64,000 nucleotides of DNA from an uncultured Lachnospiraceae bacterium. Its GTDB lineage: Bacteria > Bacillota > Clostridia > Lachnospirales > Lachnospiraceae. Made by a program: the position numbers and the translations under genes. Position 1 is the first letter of the stretch. Each line of letters starts with the position of its first letter. The notes beneath the pieces were generated by a model. The model was not told the DNA's origin. It was given only the letters and a program-made list of their open reading frames with translations, and did no database searches. Shown here one piece after another: positions 43,430 to 52,404 of this stretch. Location: NCBI GenBank assembly GCA_910587635.1, contig CAJUNB010000005.1, forward strand, positions 62,001 to 126,000, given 5' to 3'.

Positions 43430-43978
43430 ATGCAAATATGGAGACATTTTAAAACAATCACATACCATAAATATCTGGTATTGAAAGGCTGTTTTGCGGT
43501 AGGGCTGTACCGTCAGGGACTGCTGCACGACCTGTCCAAATATGCTCCGTCGGAGTTTTTGATAGGAATCAAATATTACCAGGGAAACAGAAGTCCGAAC
43601 AATGCGGAACGGGAGGCGACAGGCTATTCTACTGCATGGCTGCACCATAAGGGCAGGAACAAACATCACTATGAATACTGGATTGACTATAGTGCCGATG
43701 AAGCAAAGACCGGGACGGGAATGAAACCTGTACCTATGCCGTGGCGCTATGTGATCGAAATGTTTATGGATCGGGTGGCGGCGTCCAAAGTATATAATGG
43801 CTGCGCGTACACAGACAGAGACCCTCTCACTTATTATGAAAGAGGGGCAGCCAGAATGGAAAGCTTTCTGCATCCTGATACAAAGAGGCGTTTGGAGAAA
43901 TTGTTGCATATGCTGGCAGAGAAGGGAGAGAAAAAAACATTTTCCTATATCCGTTCCAAAACGAAGAAGAGAAAGTGA
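43430..43978 (+). CDS. DUF5662 family protein
   Basis: 182 residues, starting immediately after the GH13-like stop. 'LYRQGLLHDLSKYAPSEFL' and 'AWLHHKGRNKHHYEYWID' have the His/Asp spacing of an HD-like metal site and match DUF5662, a family common in Firmicutes and sometimes in phages, with unknown function. The basic C-terminal end ('IRSKTKKRK') may contact nucleic acid. Confidence 0.75.
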   Translation: MQIWRHFKTITYHKYLVLKGCFAVGLYRQGLLHDLSKYAPSEFLIGIKYYQGNRSPNNAEREATGYSTAWLHHKGRNKHHYEYWIDYSADEAKTGTGMKPVPMPWRYVIEMFMDRVAASKVYNGCAYTDRDPLTYYERGAARMESFLHPDTKRRLEKLLHMLAEKGEKKTFSYIRSKTKKRK

Positions 43979-44048
43979 TGCAGGTCCATATTGTCACAAA
44001 AACGGGAGAGTCACATAGAATATTCATATAAAAAAGGAGAGAAATGAT

Positions 44049-44420
44049 ATGAATATTTTATGTTATCTGATTTTACTGTGTTGCTGTAACCACAGACATG
44101 GCAATACAGGATCTAACCGTAACTGCAATTGTAACTGCCATTGCCACTGTGAATGTGAGTGCGAATGCGATAATAACCAGAATAATTGCGGCAATTGTGG
44201 CAATAACAATGACTGTGGCTGCAGCAATCCCGGAGGGGGCTGTATCATTGGTGGAATAGGTTGTGGCTGTGACAATAACAATAACAATAACAATAATGGC
44301 TGTGGCTGTGGATCGATTAGTGGAGGCAATATAGGCTGTGGTTGTGAACCCTGCGGCTGTGGCTGCGGATGTGATCCGATACCTCCCAGACCGGTATTTC
44401 CGTGTGGATGCAGCGACTAA
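44049..44420 (+). CDS. Cysteine-rich, asparagine-rich repetitive protein
   Basis: 123 residues with 29 Cys. A hydrophobic start ('MNILCYLILLCCC') is followed by alternating Cys blocks: Cys-Asn, Cys-His, Cys-Glu, then Asn runs (eight Asn near residue 76) and Gly-Cys repeats, ending in a Pro-rich then Gly-Cys tail. AAAGGAGAG lies seven bases before ATG, and a strong terminator follows, so it is a real monocistronic gene. The composition suggests metal binding or a disulfide cross-linked coat/exosporium protein; no family is recognised. Confidence 0.7.
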   Translation: MNILCYLILLCCCNHRHGNTGSNRNCNCNCHCHCECECECDNNQNNCGNCGNNNDCGCSNPGGGCIIGGIGCGCDNNNNNNNNGCGCGSISGGNIGCGCEPCGCGCGCDPIPPRPVFPCGCSD

Positions 44421-44477
44421 CTGACTGATTTTAACAGATAGGAAACGGTTTGTAATGACTGAATAGGAGAAAAAAAG

Positions 44478-44509
44478 AGCCGTAAGACTGGCAGGTCTTA
44501 CGGCTTTTT
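44478..44509 (+). terminator. Terminator of Cys-rich protein gene
   Basis: AGCCGTAAGAC (44478-44488) pairs perfectly with GTCTTACGGCT (44495-44505), loop of six bases, followed by TTTT. Preceded by an A-run, so it may work in both directions. Confidence 0.88.
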
Positions 44510-44614
44510 GGTATAATAAAAATATCTTTATCCGCTGAGGGATGGAACAGTTGACAACAGAGATTCGGCCTGTATAAAACGGATGGACAGGCCAAAGAAC
44601 AGGTAACAGGGAAA

Positions 44615-45841
44615 ATGTATACAATAGATCGCGGGATTAACCAGGAACGTGTTCAGAAAATGAATAGAACGTTGATCATCAATCTGCTTCGGAAAGAGGG
44701 CGTCTGTGCAAGAGCGCGTCTTGCTAAATTGTCGAATTTGGAGCAGGCTACGGTGACAAATATTATCAATGATTTTCTGGAATGGGGCCTGGTACAGGAA
44801 ATCGGCTTTATTTCGGGAGACAAGGGGCGCAGGAGCATCGGGATCTCTATTAATAATGAGGGCTTTGGAGTGCTGGGCATTCAGCTTGCCCGGAAAAACT
44901 ATAAGATCGGAATTTTTAATTTTTCCGGGAAGCAGGTATCGATGCGGGAAGAAGAGCTGGATAGGACTCTGTCGCCCAGGGAGGTATTTGAAAAAGTTAT
45001 ACAGGAAGCCAAAGAGATGATAAAAATGGCTGTGGACAGAAAAATCATTGCCATAGGAGTGGCAGTGCCGGGACCGTACAATATAAAGCGGGGCAGAATT
45101 GAACTGATGACAGAGTCTGTTGGATGGGAACATATTTCCATCAAAGAAGAACTGGGGAAAAAATTTCATTTGCCGGTTTTCGTGGAAAATGATGCCAATT
45201 CCGGGGCGCTTGTCCATCATTGGTACAGTGGAAAGTGCCCTAGTGACAATTCTGATGAGGTACTTGTGTACATTGCGGACGGGCAGGGAGTAGGTGCCGG
45301 AATTATATACAATGGAGAATTGTTGAAAGGGCACATTGGTGTAATGGGAGAGATCGGACATGCTACCATCAACTTCAAGGGGCCCCGGTGCGCCTGTGGA
45401 AATTATGGCTGTCTGGAAGCCTACTGTTCTTCTATTGCCTTTACGAGAGAAATAAACAGAGTGCTGGGAAAGGGCGAAAAATATACATTTTCCGATGCAG
45501 TCAGAATGGTGCGGGAAGGAAACCCCATTGTAAAAGAAATTTTTCTTACAAGCTGTGACAATTTGGCAATTGGTATCGTAAACGTGATTAACAGCTTCAG
45601 CCCTTCTCTCATCGTTATCGGCGATGAGATGTCTCATGTCATTCCTGATGAGATGTTAAGACGGGTGAAAGACGAAGTGAAGCGCAGGGTGCTGCCCAAA
45701 ATATACGATCATGTGGAGATTATTATGAGTTCTGTCCAGGATTCAATGATTCATGGGGCAGCTATTGCGGCAATCAAAGATGTTTTTCATAATTTGTCGC
45801 AATATTTTGAAAATAACACATCTTATAATATCAATCCATGA
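44615..45841 (+). CDS. ROK-family transcriptional regulator (NagC/XylR type)
   Basis: 408 residues. N-terminal winged helix ('IINLLRKEGVCARARLAKLSNLEQATVTNIINDFLEWGLV') followed by a ROK sugar-kinase-like domain: 'GIGVAVPGPYN' style strand, 'FVENDANSGAL' and the zinc site 'GPRCACGNYGCLEAY'. Such proteins repress sugar genes and are released by the sugar or its phosphate. It is the first gene of the sugar island; a 290-base AT-rich region separates it from the RpiR-type regulator. Confidence 0.9.
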   Translation: MYTIDRGINQERVQKMNRTLIINLLRKEGVCARARLAKLSNLEQATVTNIINDFLEWGLVQEIGFISGDKGRRSIGISINNEGFGVLGIQLARKNYKIGIFNFSGKQVSMREEELDRTLSPREVFEKVIQEAKEMIKMAVDRKIIAIGVAVPGPYNIKRGRIELMTESVGWEHISIKEELGKKFHLPVFVENDANSGALVHHWYSGKCPSDNSDEVLVYIADGQGVGAGIIYNGELLKGHIGVMGEIGHATINFKGPRCACGNYGCLEAYCSSIAFTREINRVLGKGEKYTFSDAVRMVREGNPIVKEIFLTSCDNLAIGIVNVINSFSPSLIVIGDEMSHVIPDEMLRRVKDEVKRRVLPKIYDHVEIIMSSVQDSMIHGAAIAAIKDVFHNLSQYFENNTSYNINP

Positions 45842-45936
45842 AGAAAAATTACATGGCAATAGTAACGAATCAGTTCTCTGTTTTTTGTTAAAAAAGACGA
45901 AGCGCAGTAGAAAAAAATAAAAAAACATAATAAGTA

Positions 45937-45965
45937 TTGACAAAATGACCAAATATAATTAAGAT
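45937..45965 (+). promoter_or_regulatory. Promoter of the sugar kinase/transport operon
   Basis: TTGACA (45937-45942), 17-base spacer, TAAGAT (45960-45965), within the very AT-rich gap 45842-46133 that precedes the RpiR-like gene. Several AATTAA and TATAATT palindromic stretches follow and could be operators, but none is convincing. Confidence 0.6.
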
Positions 45966-46133
45966 AAAATTATATTATGAATTAAACGAATTAATCCAAA
46001 AAATAAATTTTTTGTAAAATTTTAGCTTAATATGTAATTTTATTTTTTGAACAAAATAGATTTTCGCCCTTTATAACAGAAGAATGCAGGACAGGTTGAA
46101 ACGAATCGATAGAGGGTATGAAGGGACGGGTCT

Positions 46134-46967
46134 ATGATGGAACAGCAGGTTTTGGCAGCGATAAAAGAACAGCTGGAAGACATGTATCTGGCAGAAAGAA
46201 AGGTGGCAGAGTATATTCTGTCCAATCCCCAGACAGCGATACGTCAGAATGTAACTGATCTGGCGGAGGCCAGTGGTGTCAGCGATGCGACTGTTATCAG
46301 AGTATGTAAGCGCCTGGGGTATACAGGGTTTTACCAGATGAAGATATATCTGGCAGAGGAACTGGGACGCAGTCAGTTTACCGGTTATCAGGATTCGGCG
46401 ACGAATCCGAAATGCGGTAAGGAAGTGATTCAGTGCCTGACGAGAGATTTGCTCAGGATTGCCGATCTGCTCGATGAAGAGAAGTTGAAGCACTGTGTAA
46501 ATATGATCTGTAATAGTCGACGGGTTTTCATATGTGCGGTAGGTAATACGATTCCTGTGGCAATGGATTTTTCTTTCCGGCTGTGTCGTCTTGGTATTAA
46601 TGCCAGCTGTGATGTGATTGCAGAGCATGGTCTGGCAAGTATGGTGTGCGGAGACGAGAAGGATCTGCTGATAGCAGTGTCTCATTCCGGCAGTTCCAAA
46701 TACGTAGTGCAGACTGTGGAAGTGGCAAACCGGAAGTCCATGCAGACGATGGCGGTGACCGGTTCCAGCAGCAGTCCCATTGCCAGAAAAGTACAGTATG
46801 CTCTGCTGACTACAGTGGAGAATCCACTATTCGGTGAGTTTGGGGCGGCAAGCCATATTTATGAGCAGGCAGTGTTGGATGCTATTTTATATTTTGTATC
46901 TGTCAGACAGGATGCGGAGCCCAACAGAGAAGGAATTGAGACGATTCTGGCTGAGTATAAGATTTGA
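46134..46967 (+). CDS. MurR/RpiR-family transcriptional regulator
   Basis: 277 residues. N-terminal RpiR helix-turn-helix ('VAEYILSNPQTAIRQNVTDLAEASGVSDATVIRVCKRLGY') and C-terminal SIS domain (about 120-250; 'VFICAVGNTIPVAMDFSFRL', 'LLIAVSHSGSSKYVVQTVEVA') that binds phosphosugars. First gene of the kinase-transporter operon, so it likely senses the pathway's sugar phosphate. Ends just before the ADP-dependent kinase start. Confidence 0.9.
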   Translation: MMEQQVLAAIKEQLEDMYLAERKVAEYILSNPQTAIRQNVTDLAEASGVSDATVIRVCKRLGYTGFYQMKIYLAEELGRSQFTGYQDSATNPKCGKEVIQCLTRDLLRIADLLDEEKLKHCVNMICNSRRVFICAVGNTIPVAMDFSFRLCRLGINASCDVIAEHGLASMVCGDEKDLLIAVSHSGSSKYVVQTVEVANRKSMQTMAVTGSSSSPIARKVQYALLTTVENPLFGEFGAASHIYEQAVLDAILYFVSVRQDAEPNREGIETILAEYKI

Positions 46968-46975
46968 GGGATAAC

Positions 46976-48292
46976 ATGGGATATATTGATCATTACGAAA
47001 AATACATGAGAGAAGTTGTAACCGATATGGAAAGATGTAAAAGTTCCAAAGATCGGATTGTGTTTGGTTATACAAGTGATGTGGATGTGCTGGTCACTTA
47101 TAGTGAGGAAGCATTTAATGAGATCATTAAAAAATTTTTAAAGACGGATATTTACTGTAATCCGGAAGATGTGATTGACGGCATGGAAAGCTTTGCCAGA
47201 ATCATTGCCTATTATATGAGTACAGGAATTGGTGGAGAAGCGGATATCGTAAACGGAGAAGTGTGCGAGTATCTGATAGACCATTTTGAGACAGAATATG
47301 CCCTTGGAGGTACGGGAGCCCAGGGGGCTGCAGCACTTGGCAGCATTGGGATGCCGCTTCTCGTTCATATTTCTGACAAGAGTGAAAAAGTGTGTGAGAT
47401 GATGGATTATCCGGGCCTGGAGAGTATCAGAGATGGCAGACGGGTTCCGTTGCGGGAAGTAAAGGCGGGAGAGTCCGTATATCATATGATTTTTTCCTAT
47501 ACGAAAGGGGATAAGTTCAAAGTCGGGGAAAAGGAATATACGGTGCCTGTGTCCAACCGGGTAATAATGGGCTATGACACAATGCACAAAGACATGGTAG
47601 TGGCCGATGACTTTAAAGAATATCTGGAAAACCATGCGGACAATGTCATTTCTTATAATCTGTCAGGATTCAATGCGATTCTGGATCCGGTTTTGACGGC
47701 GAAGCGTATGGAAGAACTGGGGCCGCACTATCGGACGATTAAAGAGAAAAATCCCGATTGCATTATTTATTTTGAAAGTGCACACTACTTAAATCCTGAA
47801 GTAAAGCATCTTGTCTACAAAGAGCTATCCCAATATGTCAATATTATGGGTATGAATGAAGATGAACTGGTAGTGCATACAAAGGAATGTGGTGTGGCCA
47901 TGGATCATACGAGTCTGTCGGATGTGTTAATGGGTATGGATCTTGTTATCGATAAATATCAGGTCAACGGCATTATTTTACATACGAAAGATTATTCTAT
48001 GTATTACGGAGACGAGCTCGTAGGCGTGGACGTGGAGAAAGGGTTGACGATCGGGAATCTCCTGGCTGGTACAAAGGCAAGGGTAGGGCACTACGGAACG
48101 CTGGATGAAGTATGGGAAGGACTTGACCGGCCGCTGAGTGAAGCCGGACTTGCGTTTGTAAAAGAGTTGGAAGAGATGTCACCAAAGCGCAGTATCTGTC
48201 TTGTGCCTTCCAGATATATGGAGAAACCGCTCTGCACAATCGGATTGGGGGATACGTTTGTGGCAGGGGTGCAGTTCGCTTTTATCAAATAG
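46976..48292 (+). CDS. ADP-dependent glucokinase/phosphofructokinase family protein
   Basis: 438 residues. Family of ribokinase-fold kinases known best from archaea, using ADP as phosphate donor for glucose or fructose-6-phosphate. 'ALGGTGAQGAAALGSIG' near residue 105, 'MGMNEDELVVH' (N-x-x-E-like) near 290 and 'CTIGLGDTF' (G-x-G-D, catalytic Asp) near 428 are present. Start ATG 46976 with GAGGG upstream. Place in an operon with an FGGY kinase and an aldolase suggests it makes a ketose bisphosphate or phosphorylates the imported sugar. Donor and substrate are unknown. Confidence 0.82.
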   Translation: MGYIDHYEKYMREVVTDMERCKSSKDRIVFGYTSDVDVLVTYSEEAFNEIIKKFLKTDIYCNPEDVIDGMESFARIIAYYMSTGIGGEADIVNGEVCEYLIDHFETEYALGGTGAQGAAALGSIGMPLLVHISDKSEKVCEMMDYPGLESIRDGRRVPLREVKAGESVYHMIFSYTKGDKFKVGEKEYTVPVSNRVIMGYDTMHKDMVVADDFKEYLENHADNVISYNLSGFNAILDPVLTAKRMEELGPHYRTIKEKNPDCIIYFESAHYLNPEVKHLVYKELSQYVNIMGMNEDELVVHTKECGVAMDHTSLSDVLMGMDLVIDKYQVNGIILHTKDYSMYYGDELVGVDVEKGLTIGNLLAGTKARVGHYGTLDEVWEGLDRPLSEAGLAFVKELEEMSPKRSICLVPSRYMEKPLCTIGLGDTFVAGVQFAFIK

Positions 48293-48321
48293 CACTTTTT
48301 TAGAGAGAATGGGGTAAATTT

Positions 48322-49857
48322 ATGGGTTACATGATGGGGATCGATTTGGGGACTTCGAGCCTGAAGACGATCGTTATTGATGAATCGGGTAATGTAAAGG
48401 CAATTGCTGCAAAAGCATATCAGTTTCAGTCACCGTTTAATAATTATGCGGAGCATGATCCTGAAGAATGGTGGGAAGCATGTGTCGATACGATCAGGCG
48501 GGCCGTGACAGAGGGGGGCATTCGTCCGGAGGAAATAAAAGGAATCGGTTTTTCCGGTCAGATGCATGGTCTGGTAGTTTTGGATGAGAACGGTAAAAGC
48601 ATCCGTCCTGCCATATTGCACTGTGATGCCAGGAGCGGAGAGCAGGTAGAGCGGATCAAAGGGCTTTTTGGAATAGAAAATATCAGAAGGTTGATTATGA
48701 ATCCTGTTTATACTGGGTTTTTATTGCCGTCTCTATTATGGATACGGGACAACGAGCCTTCCAACTATGAGAAAATACGGCATGTCTTTTTGCCGAAAGA
48801 TTATTTGAAATATAAGCTGACAGGAATGATTACAACAGATTATTCCGATGCATCTGCTACATTGGCCTTCGATATGAAAAATATGTGTTGGTCAGAAGAA
48901 ATTTTACATAAGCTGAACGTCCCGATGGAATGGTTCCCACCCTGCTATGAGACAGGGGAAGCGGTAGGAAACGTTACAGGAGTGGCAGCACAGGAGACGG
49001 GATTGCCCAGATCGGTCGTTGTCGTTTCCGGAGGTGGCGATCAGGTGATGCAGGGCATTGGCAATGGCATCATAGAACCGGGGCAGGCATCTGCCAATAT
49101 TGGAACGAGCGGACAGGTATCTTTTCAGAGTAGTGAGGCGCTTGTCAATCCTGATTTAAATACAAATACATTTATGGGATACCAAAAGAATCACTTTATT
49201 GTAATGGGGGCAATTATGAATGCGGGACTCTGTTATAAGTGGTTCAACAGTCTTTTCCCAAAGACAGACTACGATGAGATGAATGAGCGGATCAGTGCAG
49301 TGGCTCCGGGAAGTGGTGGCGTTATTTTTCTGCCTTATCTGAATGGTGAACGTACACCTCATCTGGATCCAGACCTGAGTGCCTCTTTTTTTGGAATCAA
49401 CTTAAGAACCGGAAAAGCGCAGCTGGCAAGAGCGGTTATGGAAGGGGTAAGTTTTGCCTTGTATCAATGTATAGAGCTCTGCGGTAATCTGGGATTGAAA
49501 GCGAATATGATGGTGGCGAGTGGCGGCGGAGCCAGGAGCGCTCCTTGGTTGCAGATGCAGTCTGATATTTATAATATTCCGTTGAAAGTGGCGAGTGTGG
49601 AAGAACAGGCGGGGCTGGGAGCTGCCATAGCAGCAGGAACTGGCGCCGGAATTTACGGAAGCATAAAAGAAGGATGTAAGGCAGTTGTAAAATATAAAGA
49701 TCTGGAAATCAATCCAGATTTGAGGGCGCATGATATTTATATGGAATACTATCAATTATTCAAAGAAGTATTTTCTGATTGCCACAATACCTTACATAAG
49801 CTCACTGTATTGGGGCGAAAAATGAGTGATAAGAAAGGAGAAGTGAAAAGTGGCTGA
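48322..49857 (+). CDS. FGGY-family carbohydrate kinase (xylulokinase-like)
   Basis: 511 residues. ATP-dependent sugar kinase: 'GIDLGTSSLKT' phosphate-1 motif, 'GIGFSGQMHGLVVLD' (typical of xylulokinases), 'SGGGDQVMQGIGNG', 'ANIGTSGQVSF' phosphate-2 and 'VASGGGARS' adenosine motif. Overlaps the ABC ATPase gene by eight bases. Substrate is probably a ketose or polyol, as in other FGGY enzymes next to ribose-type importers. Confidence 0.88.
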   Translation: MGYMMGIDLGTSSLKTIVIDESGNVKAIAAKAYQFQSPFNNYAEHDPEEWWEACVDTIRRAVTEGGIRPEEIKGIGFSGQMHGLVVLDENGKSIRPAILHCDARSGEQVERIKGLFGIENIRRLIMNPVYTGFLLPSLLWIRDNEPSNYEKIRHVFLPKDYLKYKLTGMITTDYSDASATLAFDMKNMCWSEEILHKLNVPMEWFPPCYETGEAVGNVTGVAAQETGLPRSVVVVSGGGDQVMQGIGNGIIEPGQASANIGTSGQVSFQSSEALVNPDLNTNTFMGYQKNHFIVMGAIMNAGLCYKWFNSLFPKTDYDEMNERISAVAPGSGGVIFLPYLNGERTPHLDPDLSASFFGINLRTGKAQLARAVMEGVSFALYQCIELCGNLGLKANMMVASGGGARSAPWLQMQSDIYNIPLKVASVEEQAGLGAAIAAGTGAGIYGSIKEGCKAVVKYKDLEINPDLRAHDIYMEYYQLFKEVFSDCHNTLHKLTVLGRKMSDKKGEVKSG

Positions 49858-51370
49858 CAATAGTGCTTATATACTTAATTGTGAAGGCATTTCAAAAGCA
49901 TTCGGCGGAACACAGGCTTTGAAAGACGTACAGTTGCACATCAAGCCAGGGGAAGTACATGCTCTTTTGGGAGAAAACGGAGCAGGTAAGTCCACACTGA
50001 TGAAATGTGTCATTGGCCTGATCAAACCGGATGAGGGAAAGATGGATTTTGACGGAAAACCCTATTCTGCCAGTGGCCCTGTAGATGCATTAAAATCAGG
50101 GATTTCCATGGTACACCAGGAGTTAAATCCAGAGCCGTATCTGACAGTGGCAGAGAGTATTTTCTTAAAAAGGGAGAATGTAAGAGGATTTCTGCTGGAT
50201 AAAAGAGCGCAGAATAAGAGATGCGATGAATTGTTGTCTAAGTTTCAGGTAGCTTATACTTCTCAGACAATGATGAAAGATCTGACGCTGGCGCAGATAC
50301 AGATGGTGGAGATCATTAAGGCAGTTTCCTGTGATGCAAAGTTGATCATATTGGATGAGCCAACTTCTTCACTGGACAGTACAGAGACTGATCATCTGTT
50401 CGATACAATTAGAGATTTGAAGAGTAAGGGCGTTGCAATTATTTATATTTCTCACAGAATGGAAGAAATATTTGAGATATGCGACAGAGTTTCGGTTTTT
50501 CGAAATGGGACGTATGTAGATTCCCGCTCCATGGAAGGTGTTACGAGAGATGAACTGATTTCCATGATGGTGGGGCGTGAAGTGAAAAGTGTATTCCCCA
50601 AAGTGGACTGTGAAATCGGTGAGACGGTACTGAAAGTAGAAGGCCTGACAGGGGGGGGATTTGAGAACATCAATTTTGAGGTGCATAAAGGAGAAATACT
50701 CGGACTGTCCGGTCTGGTTGGTTCCGGTCGTAGTGAGACGGTGAGAGCGATATTTGGTCTCGACCCGGTGGAATCAGGTAAGATCTATCTGGAGGGTAAG
50801 GAAATCACCAATAAAAATACAAGAGATGCCATTAAAAAAGGTATCTGTATGGTCAATGAGGACAGAAAGAAATATGGCCTTTGTCTGTTACGTTCTATCC
50901 GTGAAAATATTTCACTGCCCAATCTTCCTGAAAAGCAGAAAGGACTTTTGCTGAATCAGAGGAGAGAGAAGGCGGAGTGTCAGGAAGTAGCGGAGAAACT
51001 GACTGTAAAATGTGCAAGTATAGAGCACAATGGTTATTCCATGAGTGGTGGCAATCAGCAGAAAGTGGTACTTGCAAAATGGATTATGGCGAATCCCAAA
51101 GTGCTTATTTTGGATGAACCTACCCGAGGGGTAGATGTAGGCGCCAAATCGGAAATCCATACACTTATGTGTGAATTTGCCGCAAAAGGAATGGCTGTTA
51201 TTATGATTTCTTCAGAGCTACCGGAAGTTATGGGGATGAGTGATAGAATCCTTGTATACCATGAAGGCAGAATCAATGGGGAGATTAAAAGAGAAGAGAT
51301 TTTGAATGGCAGTGTTACACAAAAAGAGATTCTTGAAGTAGCTTTTGGCCAGGAAAGAGGGAGGGCGTAA
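49850..51370 (+). CDS. Sugar ABC transporter ATP-binding protein (RbsA type)
   Basis: 506 residues with two fused ATPase domains, as in RbsA/MglA. First half: Walker A 'GENGAGKST', Walker B 'LIILDEPTSSLD'; second half: 'GSGRSETVRAIFG' in place of a standard Walker A, signature 'MSGGNQQKVVLAKW' and 'LILDEPTRGVDVGAKSE'. The degenerate second Walker A is normal for this family. Powers the importer encoded by the next two genes. Confidence 0.93.
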   Translation: MADNSAYILNCEGISKAFGGTQALKDVQLHIKPGEVHALLGENGAGKSTLMKCVIGLIKPDEGKMDFDGKPYSASGPVDALKSGISMVHQELNPEPYLTVAESIFLKRENVRGFLLDKRAQNKRCDELLSKFQVAYTSQTMMKDLTLAQIQMVEIIKAVSCDAKLIILDEPTSSLDSTETDHLFDTIRDLKSKGVAIIYISHRMEEIFEICDRVSVFRNGTYVDSRSMEGVTRDELISMMVGREVKSVFPKVDCEIGETVLKVEGLTGGGFENINFEVHKGEILGLSGLVGSGRSETVRAIFGLDPVESGKIYLEGKEITNKNTRDAIKKGICMVNEDRKKYGLCLLRSIRENISLPNLPEKQKGLLLNQRREKAECQEVAEKLTVKCASIEHNGYSMSGGNQQKVVLAKWIMANPKVLILDEPTRGVDVGAKSEIHTLMCEFAAKGMAVIMISSELPEVMGMSDRILVYHEGRINGEIKREEILNGSVTQKEILEVAFGQERGRA

Positions 51371-51373
51371 TAG

Positions 51374-52339
51374 ATGAATAAAGCAAAATCCAAAAACAAT
51401 GATGCGTTTCGCATGTTCATGGGTAAATATGGTATCGGTGTTATTCTGATCTTTATGATCGCGATCATTGCCGTTATGCAGCCCAGATTTATTTATCCAA
51501 GTAATATACTGAATATTCTGACACAGATTTCTGTAAACTGCCTCATTGCCTATGGTATGTGTCTGGCAATTACTACCGGTGGTATTGATCTGTCGGTAGG
51601 TTCTCAGCTGGCACTTGTGAGCTGTCTGCTCGGTGTGTTTATTGTAGATCAGAATATGAACATATTCCTTGCCTGCCTGCTTTCCGTAGCGGCAGCGACT
51701 ATAATGGGATTTGTCAATGGTGTACTGATTGCCAAATTTGATATGTTCCCCTTCGTAGTAACGCTGGCTACCCAGCTTATTATCCGAAGCATGGCGCAGA
51801 TTATCAGCGATGGCCAGGGTAAATCCATGGCATCCCCCGAGTTCAAGGCGATTTATTCCAGCTCTTTTGTAGGAGTTCCGCTGCCGATCATTTATATGGT
51901 AGTTATTTCCATCATTATGTATATCGTTCTGCACTGGACCAGATTTGGCCGCTATGTCTTTGCAGTAGGCGGCAATGTCCATGCAGCCATCGCTTCCGGT
52001 GTCAGCGTGTTCTGGACAAAGACACTTTGCTATACGATCAGCGGTTTTCTGGCAGGTCTGGCAGGTGTTATCTTTACAAGTAAGACAGGAGCGGCACAGT
52101 CCAATATCGGTATCGGTTACGAGACAGATGCGGTAGCAGCCTGCGTGCTTGGCGGTACTTCTTTCGCAGGCGGCGTTGCCACGGCGCCCGGCGTCCTTCT
52201 CGGCGCTATCATCATCGGCTGTATTTACAACGGTATGAACTTCCTGAATATCGGAAGCTATTATCAGGCGATGACAAAAGGCGTTATCATCATCTGCGCC
52301 GTTTTGATCGATATGGTAATCAACAAAAAAGGGAATTAG
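51374..52339 (+). CDS. Sugar ABC transporter permease (RbsC type)
   Basis: 321 residues with about eight to ten membrane segments. 'AITTGGIDLSVGSQLAL' near residue 60 and 'TGAAQSNIGIGYETDAVAACVLGGTSFAGGVAT' near 240 are conserved in RbsC-like permeases. Starts three bases after the ATPase stop. Confidence 0.93.
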   Translation: MNKAKSKNNDAFRMFMGKYGIGVILIFMIAIIAVMQPRFIYPSNILNILTQISVNCLIAYGMCLAITTGGIDLSVGSQLALVSCLLGVFIVDQNMNIFLACLLSVAAATIMGFVNGVLIAKFDMFPFVVTLATQLIIRSMAQIISDGQGKSMASPEFKAIYSSSFVGVPLPIIYMVVISIIMYIVLHWTRFGRYVFAVGGNVHAAIASGVSVFWTKTLCYTISGFLAGLAGVIFTSKTGAAQSNIGIGYETDAVAACVLGGTSFAGGVATAPGVLLGAIIIGCIYNGMNFLNIGSYYQAMTKGVIIICAVLIDMVINKKGN

Positions 52340-52404
52340 GTAACATATGAAATAATTTGGAGCAATCCAATTATTTATAAAAATTTTTTCAGGAGGGTAA
52401 AAAA

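Noticed and set aside
44073..44624. 183-codon minus-strand frame over the Cys-rich gene
   Set aside because: Low-complexity Ile/Thr/Ala translation is the mirror of the Asn/Cys repeats; it spans a strong terminator and lacks a ribosome site.
44528..45637. 369-codon open frame antisense to the ROK regulator
   Set aside because: Shadow of a clear ROK gene, with no start signals and no domain.
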